Assembly (NCBI GenBank): GCA_963924555.1
Contig: OZ004593.1
Location: forward strand, 4,646,480-4,710,479
Direction: 5' to 3'
From: Crambe crambe
Lineage: Eukaryota; Porifera; Demospongiae; Poecilosclerida; Crambeidae
Length of the DNA stretch: 64,000 nt
Shown here: piece by piece, positions 1 to 8,984 of the stretch
Numbering within the stretch: the stretch's first letter is position 1
How the letters are laid out: every line of letters begins with the position of its first letter
The notes under the pieces: generated by a model
Told to the model about the DNA's origin: nothing
Database searches by the model: none
What the model saw: the letters and a program-made list of their open reading frames with translations, nothing else
Program-made: the position numbers and the translations under genes

Positions 1-1150
1 AGTTTATCAGCTATGAATACCGAGGAAGCCGCTGGTAAAACAGCTCTCAACATAGCAATGGCCGTGCAGGCACAGTGCAAATGCATAGAATCAAAGCCCT
101 TTAACAAGAAGGAAGCTGAGGTATTCTGCACCCATTTCAAAATTGAAGCCCTCAAGGTCAATTACAACCCTCTGTATCTCACCTTTTACATAGGTTCCCT
201 CGAAGATAAGTCCATCTTGATAAGTGGGCTCAATTCTGTTACAATGATGAGGGACACCTACCTTAGAGAAATCGCTCATTTGTTGGAAAAAAAAAGCTAT
301 ATGATTGATTTTTGTCCGTGGTATTTTAGCAACAGGAAGCACTATACAGCTTGAAGGTAAATTCATCTGCATTCTCATTCTCCACACACGTCAGGTGTTC
401 AAACGACAAGAAACTAGAGTGATACTTGACGACAAGAAACTAGAGTGATAAATATTTGCCAATTTTTGAGGTTCTGAACCCCTTGAAACTTCCAGGCACC
501 ACAGAAGCTGCTGAAACTCATTATGGATTCGTAAAAAGTTGGCAATATCAACGTTTATGTTTTTTCCTTTAATGAAACTGTACAATGCTCATCAGTATCC
601 GATGAACACCATCTGCTATGTTGGGCCCTTTGGAGCCCAGTGATGCCCAGCAATGCCTTTTTGATTTAGCAAGCCTCATTAAGGAGGCATTGGATGCATT
701 GCATGAACTCATTTGGATGTAAGATTACCCAATGTATATTTTTCCTTGACTGGTTAACAGTGCAAGGTTGTGCCTTATCAACACGGACTGCATCCAAGAG
801 TCCCACTTAACTTTGAGCTACCAATCACAGAAACTTCAAAAAACCCCTATTACGGATAAAGAAATACATGCAAGAAAGCAAACATCGGTGTGGGAAATGC
901 GTACCTACATATGAATCATACCGCAACTCAAATCGACTACCCTGAAGTTGGAAAATATCAAGTTATATATTCCTCCAGCATGAAATCTCAACAAGATGTG
1001 CAAAACCTGGGAGACAACTATGGGAGACAACTATGGGAGACAACTATGGTATTGGTGATGCACCTATCATTAGTTCAGCTGACTTTTTCTCTGAATGGCT
1101 TGACTGTATCTAACTCTTAACTGTAGCAAATTTACAGTGAAGGATATTCA
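1..1150. other. Mostly unassigned DNA with one low-support ORF and a short tandem triplet
   Basis: I recognise no gene here. An open frame at 13-354 (+, 113 codons) begins with a stretch like an ankyrin helix (GKTALNIAMAV), but the rest matches no family I know and there is no clear splice context. At about 1010-1050 a 14-bp unit (ggagacaactatgg) is repeated three times in tandem. The stretch may hold decayed upstream parts of the hAT element that follows, but nothing in it proves this. Confidence 0.3.
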
Positions 1151-1155
1151 ACCTA

Positions 1156-1437
1156 CTTGCTAAGACATACACAACTATATCGTCTCTTTACCCTAATTTC
1201 AGTAAATTTTTTTTGACTTTGCCAATTTCTACTGCTGACTGTGAAAGAGTCTTCTCCACAATGAAGCGTATTAAAATCAGGCTCAGGAGTCAAATGACCA
1301 ATGTCACTTTGAATCATTGTATGAAGGTTTCAATGGTGGGTTTACTTCTTGTTGAGTTTGATTTTGATAAGTGTGTAGATTCATGGTCCAGACTAAAGAA
1401 TCAGCATTTAATTAACAATAATAACTGTCTGACTTAA
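1156..1437 (+). mobile_element. hAT transposase C-terminal remnant (dimerisation domain)
   Basis: The frame reads SLYPNFSKFFLTLPIST then ADCERVFSTMKRIK and LRSQM, with LNHCMKVS shortly after. This is the C-terminal hAT dimerisation signature, in which a leucine-rich strand and 'P.S.A..ER.FS..k.ik...R' are diagnostic. Only about 90 residues are present; full hAT transposases have 500-700, and the catalytic part is not found upstream. No start codon is plausible. It is a truncated DNA-transposon relic. It resembles the hAT class that has given rise to vertebrate ZNF862-like genes, but domestication is not supported here because no intact larger frame exists. Confidence 0.8.
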
Positions 1438-1439
1438 TT

Positions 1440-2310
1440 TCAGTCTCATATGTATTGTTTTCAGCCTCACTATAACCAGTCTCGCTATTAAACTGCAACC
1501 AATGCATCGGCAGACTCTCTTCCTATATGAAGAGAGATGGCAAGAGATCGTATTCCAGGCTGTGCTGTCAGAACTGCCTACATCACACAGATTGGTCTAC
1601 AGCAAACCTCTTGCTGGTTGGAATGTCTTTGCCCCTCAGACCCGAGACCATGTGGAGGAGCAGAAAGAAGTCCAGAGAGAAAGGTGAAGTTGTAGGACAT
1701 TCCAAAAAGAACAGACCAGCCATTGGTGTGGCTGGAATATCAAGTGACCCGTCAAATAGAGTGTTTTGTGATACAGATGTGTATCTATAGCACTTAAAGG
1801 GTTAAATCCCAACAAAGAAGAATATCTGAAATTCAGTAATTAATTGTTTGTGTAATATACTGTAAAATGTATGAAGGGAAACTAATTGAAATTGTACTGT
1901 ATGCAAAAATTATTATATGGACAAACGTGTAAATCATTTCCGTGATTTTTATTCATCATTTTTTTCCACAATACCAATGACACTCAAATGTGAATCTAAA
2001 CCTTCGGCATGATGCCTGGATTCATTTAAAACCTAAATTGGTCAGTTAAATCCTAAATTCGACACAAAAAATTAAGACCGTTTTTCACAACTTTTACCAG
2101 GTCGCCGCTTTGGGGAAATGTAAAAAAAAAACCAACAAACAACAAAAAAAAACAAAAAAACAACAACGGCAGTTGCATTATTTCAACAATCTAATGTAGT
2201 TATTACTTTTCATTTCATATTAAATTTTATCATCAAATTACTTTTCATTTCATTCATCTGCATAACTGGAGTTTTACCCGTCAAGCCAGACCAACTGTGT
2301 CATCTAAGGT
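1440..2310. other. Unassigned, with two overlapping short ORFs and an A-rich tract
   Basis: An open frame at 1527-1790 (+) ends with a basic, Cys-containing stretch (RLCCQNCLHHTDWS, then a run of K/R). It could be the tail of a transposase but I cannot name it. At 2108-2165 there is an A-rich tract with scattered C. No other feature is seen. Confidence 0.25.
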
Positions 2311-2317
2311 GTTACAC

Positions 2318-2470
2318 CACATGACAGTGGAAGCTGTATGTCTGAGGCAGGAATCACAATCTTTCGCTAATTTCTTGATAAATTCTGGCCACCAAACATG
2401 TAATCGAGCCAAAAACTTCATCTTTACAATTCCAATATGGCCTGTGTGTAATTCAGCCGGAACCCATTCT
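2318..2470 (-). mobile_element. Fossil Gypsy/Ty3-type retroelement fragment: integrase zinc-binding (H2C2) region
   Basis: The minus strand encodes an HHCC-type integrase zinc-binding segment, with ELHTGHIGIVKMK followed by the W-rich helix and the CDSC pair. This is the hallmark of Metaviridae/Gypsy-like pol polyproteins. Only this small piece is recognisable; LTRs, reverse transcriptase and capsid parts are not seen nearby. It is a broken, fairly old fossil. Confidence 0.7.
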
Positions 2471-2589
2471 CCGTTACAATGATTTTCACTCCACACATTC
2501 GCTAGGGCAGAAAACAAAGCGATAGAAGAAACATCATTCATAATCCTTGGCCTGAAGAACTGCAAAATTACCACACTAGAAGTCAATCA

Positions 2590-4832
2590 GGATATATGTT
2601 CCTACTCGGATCCAACAAATGAAGGGCAGCCGACATTGTTATGTGGGAACCTTATCGCCCACATTGTAAAGGATGCCAACACAGCCCTAGGAAGCAAAGT
2701 TTGCAAATTTGAAATCTATCCTGTGATGATTGAGGTTGATGGTCTGCAGAAGCTTGACCACCAATCAGGGTCTAAAACTTCAGTACTCTATCGAGTACTC
2801 TCCAGTCTAGCAGATGAATCCAATTCAAGTGGGTGGCCTGGTCATCCATTTTTCATTGTGTGTGTTGCTGCCACAGAGAGCTACCGGAACAAACCTCATG
2901 GCCTATCGTCACATCTGCACGACCTAATGGGTAACTCAATTTTAGAGCTAAACGAATAATAACAGGATTTTATTGACCAAGGTGCCTGCATGCACAACTG
3001 TACGATTCCTGTATTCTTCTGAGCTCTAATTCTGAGATTGTAGAGATCCACCTGGTGGAATTACCAGGTAGAGAGGCTCAATAAGACCCAGACTCAGATG
3101 ATGAAGTCATTCCAGATGTCCCAATTTTCATGGCTGGATGGTGTTGCAGAAGAATTATTTAACTTCATCTGACAATTGCATACCGCCACACATATTATGT
3201 TATATGGTCTGTAAAACCTCCAATTAAAATCTGGAAGTTGTGTGTAATATTGTGTTCTTGGTAGCATATCAAGGAGAATTCAAACTCAAGCGGTCTTCTA
3301 CACCGACTACTGGTGGCTTGTTGGATGTTCAATATGCTAAGAGAATCTGGGCTGTCTAATATAACCTCATTATATATGCAAATCAGTGCTATGGAGTTAT
3401 GGAAAGTTTTGAATAACCATTCTGTACAAATTCATCACAGAATAGCTAATCATTGTTGCTGTATTACAGTTAATTATTCATTTCCATGCACCCAGAATCT
3501 AAGCATGGCATAGCAAAAGACAGGGACCTGATCATAGACTGTTTACTTCAATGTGACGTCTTCTCTTCTGAACCGAACCACTTTCATCAATCTTAAGCCC
3601 AAGGACTTCCTACATTGAGGCATTGGCCTGTGCATTGAAGTTGTCATGTTCAATCGTGTTTCTGTGTTTTTGGTCGTCTGTTATTGTTGTGTCAAGTTGT
3701 GTGTGCCTGTTTTTTTTCCAGTTAGGTTGAGTTTCATATAAAAGGAAGTAGTAGCTAAGCATTTTAGCAATTGAGTTTGAGCAATTGGAAATTGAGCTAG
3801 CAGAATGGCCATGAGAATCTTAAATAGAATGAAAATAGGGAGAAGTCATGAGAAACGTTGAAAACCTGATACATATTTCACAGGTAATGAATTTTGCTGC
3901 CAAAGCAAGAGAGATAGAGCATGTGCATCACTTACATCAGATTGCGAATAGCCCGGGTTGTCAGGCACTTCAGATTCTGACTCAGATAATATTACTGATC
4001 CCCCTATAGAGAAAGCATTCTCTGATGCAATTCAGAAGAGCTTTTCCAGTTTAAAGATCCGTTACAATAAAGCAAAACTGGAAAACTATAATAAAGCATC
4101 TGGTAATGTGCTTTTAGAACGAGAAGTGAAATCTATATTTGTACGCCCTGCATATAAAGATTTATCAGTTACGGTGTGGGATTCCACTGGGGATATTCTG
4201 TTGCTGGGCAGCCCAGCAAATCTGTCTTTTTTGTTTACCTCTTGTTTATGGCCCTGGAAAAAAAAGGAGGAAGTAATGCTTGAATCTAATCCTACTAACT
4301 GTACTTATTATTTCAGCAATAGAGATAGAAAAGTACAATCCCATGCCGCCTGATTGATGGCAATACTGAATGTGCTAATGAATCAACGTGTCAGTTCAGG
4401 TTAAGCACAACCTGGGTGCTCAAATTTCACACAAAAGTGACATTGAGACCTGAACTATCAAGAAGTACCCCCACTGCAGGAGCAGTGAAAGAAATAGAAT
4501 CTTCCTGTTCTAAATCATTGTAGACTCACACGTAGACCCAAAGACAGAGTTTAATCAGCCATCCACCAGTACTGCAAGTGGTACAGTATGTGACTACAGT
4601 TGTGAAGTCTTGAGTCTTGGATTACTCCATATTGACATGTAGAACATATCTCTTCCTTACATGTCATGCAATATTGTATTGTGAATTTACAATACTTGGG
4701 TGAGTTAATAACTCTCTACAAATCTATGTTGTGGATGACAACCATTGGGTAGTGTCCAGCTGTCTCGAAGGAACAATCACCATTTATGATAGCAATTACA
4801 GTGGAATTCTCAACTCTTCCCACTTTTAAGTA
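2590..4832. other. Long stretch without a recognised gene
   Basis: Two open frames stand out. One at 2636-2959 (+, 107 codons) has a hydrophobic strand (HPFFIVCVAAT) loosely like a Walker-B strand of AAA proteins, but no Walker A is visible. The other, at 3958-4353 (+, about 131 codons, no ATG at its start), begins with an acidic Ser/Asp run and has a charged middle; I do not recognise it. No repeats or RNA genes are seen. Confidence 0.25.
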
Positions 4833-5257
4833 CAGTGGACCCTCGCACATCCGAACGCCCGGATTATCCGAACAGAGAATTGAAGTTGACTGGGTAATGA
4901 TCGTCATTATAATAACCTATCATGCTATTGTACCCGCGCATGCGCACCAAGCTGCTCTTTGGAATTGCAGCTGCAGCTAGCTGATCTGATAGATCTGAGT
5001 AGCTAGCTGATCGAGAATGGCGACCAAAAGCCTGAAAAGGAAGCGAGTGGTTCTAAACAAGACAAGGGGGTGAGGTCTGGAAGGCTCTGGAGGGTGCCAA
5101 ACTGGCAGGGTTGAAGATGAACAGGTCATCCTGACACTTCCTGCATTTAAAAGATATACATTGTACTTAATGATATTCATGATTTCGCATATCCGAATTT
5201 TTGGCATATACGAACAGGGGTCGGTCCCGATGGGTTCGGATATGTGAGGGTCCACTG
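4833..5257 (+). mobile_element. pogo/Tigger-like element, internally deleted (425 bp, TA target duplication)
   Basis: The ends are inverted copies of CAGTGGACCCTCGCACATCC. They are flanked by TA on both sides (4831-4832 and 5258-5259), as expected for the pogo branch of Tc1/mariner. Inside, at 5017-5073, an ATG opens a 18-codon frame (MATKSLKRKRVVLNKTRG, then stop). This looks like the start of a pogo-type transposase, whose N-terminus is typically a basic KRKR run before the DNA-binding helices. A second inner copy of the TIR motif (catatccgaa) lies near 5188-5197. The element is therefore a deletion derivative of a coding element, not a MITE of unknown source. Confidence 0.8.
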
Positions 5258-5963
5258 TACAGGTGTGATAAGTGTGTGGGCTGTATAATTAATGGGGGAA
5301 AAGAGCAATTACAAGCAGTAAGTGTGGAAGATGGCAATGTTGTGTACATACAAATATCATCAAGTCCGACAAACAAAACTTGTGAATGAGAACTCTTCCC
5401 TTACCAACCAGTTGGCTCGCACTAGTTTGGCCTCAAGGTCATTCCCACGGATCGAGAAGATTAAGGGTTACATACAATTAATGGAGGTTAAAAAAAAGAA
5501 GAAGTCATTTTCCATGTTTACATCAATATTGTAGGCTACTGAGGGATAATTATTCCATAAGGTGCAGGTCACCATGCACGTAATTAAAATTCCTTGGATT
5601 GACCAATCAAAACACTCATATAGATAGATATAAAAGCACACCACGTGTAGCCATAGATATATTACATGGAACAGGATTGGAAACTCGTCATGTGAGCCCA
5701 TAGGCCTAATATAATTGTAAACGGACAATCCTTGCCATAGCATTTTCGCTCTGTTGCCATGGTTTTAGGCGATGTTGTAGACGCTCTGTCTTGTGGTTTT
5801 GTGGTTTTTGCAAAGCGTGCAACAGTTTGCTAGGCCAGGACTGTCCGTGACACATGCGCGGAACTTACCACAATCATCTTTTCTTATTGCAGGTGAGAAA
5901 AAAAGCAGTAACCATGCTAGAGTTGGAGGACTGTTTAGTGACCTTACCATGGCTGAAATACTT

Positions 5964-6277
5964 TTGTCATTTATGTAATGGTTGTTCCTTGGCAAAATTG
6001 TCAAATTTGAGACTTTTATTGCTAGCTAGGTACTCTTGAATTATTTCATTGTGTGAATTAAAATATTTCATTGTGTGGTAGCTGTCACCGAGTCTTCCTC
6101 CTGCTTCTGCCTGTTGTGGGACTGTTACCTCGTTCTTTTGTGGATTCCTGTCTTAGGTCTCCTAACCTGTAAGTATTCGACCTAGCTAGATAGAACAAGA
6201 ACACTTTTGCAGCAAACTAGTCTACTCTTGTTGTCATTTATGTAATGGTTGTTCCTTGGCAAAATTGTCAAATTTGA
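5964..6277. repeat. Exact 47-bp direct repeat (5964-6010 and 6231-6277)
   Basis: Two identical 47-bp copies (core ttgttccttggcaaaattg) lie 267 bp apart. Directly after the second copy (6279-6307) comes a sequence like a pogo-type terminal repeat read outward (gataaccgaggttagactgta), so one copy may mark the inside edge of a small transposon. The left end was not found. Confidence 0.6.
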
Positions 6278-6441
6278 AGGTGTCCAGATAACCGAGGTTA
6301 GACTGTATGGAGGAGCCACTGTACATGCCTGTAATATGAATGGGTGTGCAAAGCCTGGGGCCTCGAGATCCTCGGTGTCTTACCAAACTGCCTTTGACAT
6401 CACAACCAAATATAAAAATCTATGTTTGGACCGGCTACTCT

Positions 6442-6562
6442 GGCCTTCCTCAGGGCTGAAATGGTAGAATGTTCAACTTTGGCCGTCAAAATTAATACCT
6501 TCACTCCATCCTTGGTGTGGCCATCTGTTGAACATTCTACCGTTTCAGCCCCGAGGAAGGCT
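6442..6562. repeat. Imperfect palindrome, about 36-bp arms with a 50-bp loop
   Basis: The left arm, 6442-6476 (ggccttcctcagggctgaaa and onward), is inverted at 6527-6562. The arm motif 'actct(g/a)gccttc.tcaggg' also occurs at about 31175-31200. It resembles the 'cttcatcagg' sequence that I associate with ends of Penelope-like retroelements; that link is from memory and weak. The overlapping ORFs on the two strands here are by-products of the palindrome. Confidence 0.65.
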
Positions 6563-7860
6563 AGGCTTTTACATTGGAAGTTATTTGGTTGTGATTTTTG
6601 TAAGAATATTTCTAACAAGAAATTTACAACAAACCCCCTTTTCTCATTCTATCACATTATAGATCAAGAAATGGCTCAAGATAAGAAACAAGATATAGGT
6701 AAATAACAGGTATGAATCGTGGTGCTCCCTGTCATCTGATTATTATACAGACTATGAAGAGGGTGACCAAAGTTTTTCGATAATTTGGGCTCCAGACGTC
6801 GACATACACGAGGCTGCTGGGCTAGGCCAGGCACCGACAGGCCTCAGAGGGGCCACCCCTAGTGCTACAAAGGCGAACATTGTCCGTTGGTTGGACAAAC
6901 TAGTCTGTGTTACATTTTCTTTAGTTAGGAGATAGCATTAAAGTTTTAGCAAGTATAAATTGCATGCATTGAGGTATGAACTACTGGATTAAGTGACTTT
7001 CATATGTATGAATTCTGTTATAACTTGTTTAATGGTCATATTTTATATAAATTTGGTACATTACTTTGTGTAACAAAAACACTATGAAAATAAGAGAAAT
7101 GTATGTTCATTTGAATATGTATGGGAGCAGTAACAGCATTACTAATGGAATGAAGCAAGTAGAACTTCGAAGTACAATGTTGTGCACTATAAAATTGTCA
7201 TGAAAATAGCTAGCTAGGCATATTATCATGATTATTAATATTGATTATAAGGACAAGGATGAGTAGGAGAAAATTGAGATTTGATACAAGGAAGAATCAG
7301 AGGAAGAGAAAAAGAGAAGATGACTGCACTGCAGACACATCTCTGATTCTACAAATCCCACATTCCATCTACAGAGCTTCCTCTGCCAAGAGTTTATACA
7401 CTATGCTGACAAGATCACAGTCCAGTATACCTAGGGAGTGGGCAGTGCAGTTCATTACAGCTAACAATTGCCTTGCCTTACAAAAGGTGAGATATAACCA
7501 GTGAGAGAAGAGAATGGAAGCAATTTTCACCATTACAATCATCCATGAGAGAAGTGAAAGGAGCAAAACTTGCATTCTTGACACAACAGCTATGCCAGGA
7601 TCCCATAAAGACAGAGGGGAAGCACTAGTGATAACCCCAATGTCAAAGAATTCTATGATAACACTGAAACCATAACAATTCTTTCTGTCGAGGCTCCATT
7701 AAAGGAAATTGTAGAGGTAGTGATGAACCAGTCTCTGATGCAGAAAATGCACCTCTACCAAAGAGGCAAAGAAAAATAGTTGCTAAAACTAAAAAGTTAA
7801 ATCCACTCATATAGAATTATTATTATGGTAATACTGATAGCAATAAACATAATTTTTTCT
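6563..7860. other. Unassigned, with one exon-like basic ORF
   Basis: At about 7247-7489 (+) an open stretch follows an AG and ends at an exon-like donor (AAAAG/GTGAGA). It encodes a very basic start (SRRKLRFDTRKNQRKRKRE) and then a neutral segment. It may belong to the same mobile element as the minus-strand gene at 7865-8760, since the two converge, but I found no terminal repeats that tie them together. Confidence 0.25.
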
Positions 7861-7864
7861 CTAT

Positions 7865-8749
7865 TTATCTGAACTCTGTTTTGGTACTACACAGTTGTTT
7901 CCTTATTCCTTTACTCTTTTGCGTGGTCTTCTTTTTATGATCCTTATATTTCTCCATCAATGCACTTGTGTGTGAGAATCCTCTGAGTGTCACATAATGT
8001 TCGATTACAAATTCCAGCAGAGTGTCAGCTTGTTTTCCTCCCAATCGTCTGCTATCATTGACCAAAATAATTGGACATCTTCATTCTCTTATTCCACTCA
8101 TTGCTACTTCCTTTATTCCACATTCTTCACTTCCCTTGTCCAAATGCTGCCTAACTTCCATTTCCATTGACACAAAAAATGTGTATACTGCATCCAACAT
8201 CTCACTTAGACACAAATCAAGCTCTTTTTGCAATGGGTTTGACATGCGAAGAAGTTTTTTCTTCAAGGCTCTTATAACATATCCTGCTATGTACCGTACA
8301 CTATTAGCCTCTTGAAAATCCAAAGTCTCTTTTTGCTTACTTTGCTCCTCTGCCACAGGATAGTGCTCTTTCACTCGTCTCTCAAGCAATAATTGAGTCA
8401 GATGCTGATAGAGGATTGGATCTTTAGCTGCATCACCACCACTATAACCTAAAAATTTCACCCATCTTTTATTAAATTGCTCTGATATTCTCAGTTTATG
8501 AAATTTCTCCCACATTTTGTGCATCCACCTCTTCTTATCATCAAGACATTTATCCAAGTCAGCAAACAGCAACTCCAAAAAAACATCAGTCCTGTTTGTG
8601 TTTTTCTCTATAAGAAGCCACTGCAAAAGACTCTTTGCTGACTTCAGTGCCTCCTGAGCTCGTGCAGACTGCAGGTGGAAACTTTCATCTGATATCACAG
8701 ACTGTATTGTAGCTATGAAAAGGTCTCTGCAGTCTTTGCATGAAGTAGA
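7865..8749 (-). pseudogene. Transposon-type protein gene of unknown family, interrupted by one in-frame TGA
   Basis: The frame runs about 290 codons on the minus strand, from an exon-like start near 8749 (CKDCRDLF, a CxxC pair, just downstream of it) to 7865. It is closed once at about 8081-8083 by TGA between VAMSGIRE and RCPIILVNDS; the frame is otherwise continuous. Recognisable points are NSVRYIAGYVIRALKKK and, near the end, LLEFVIEHYVTLRGFSHTS. A 'RY.aGYV.r.L' helix of this kind is, from memory, frequent in repetitive uncharacterised proteins of sponges and cnidarians that behave like DNA transposons. No catalytic triad can be assigned. Whether the TGA is real, a sequencing error, or hidden in an intron is undecided. 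Confidence 0.5.
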
Positions 8750-8984
8750 ATCTGAACAATCAATGAAGTTGGAAAAGTAAAATCTTTACCTGTTTGCTTA
8801 TGGCTTGCTAGCTAGCCCTAGCTGTTATAACTATCTTTCAGATAGCTACGTAGCTAGTTTATAAAGAAGCAACCATACCTGTTTGACTTATATTAGAGCC
8901 ATCACCCGTGCTGAAAGATGCCATGAACTCATTAACTAGGCCAGCTGCATTGCGCATAGCAGGCCGCGCGCGCTATGGCACGGA

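Noticed and set aside
2636-2959. Possible AAA-ATPase (PEX6-like) fragment
   Set aside because: There is only a weak resemblance in one hydrophobic strand, with no Walker motifs or splice-linked neighbours.
6400-6706. Overlapping ORFs on both strands sharing the words VECST
   Set aside because: They mirror each other because of the palindrome at 6442-6562 and are not genes.
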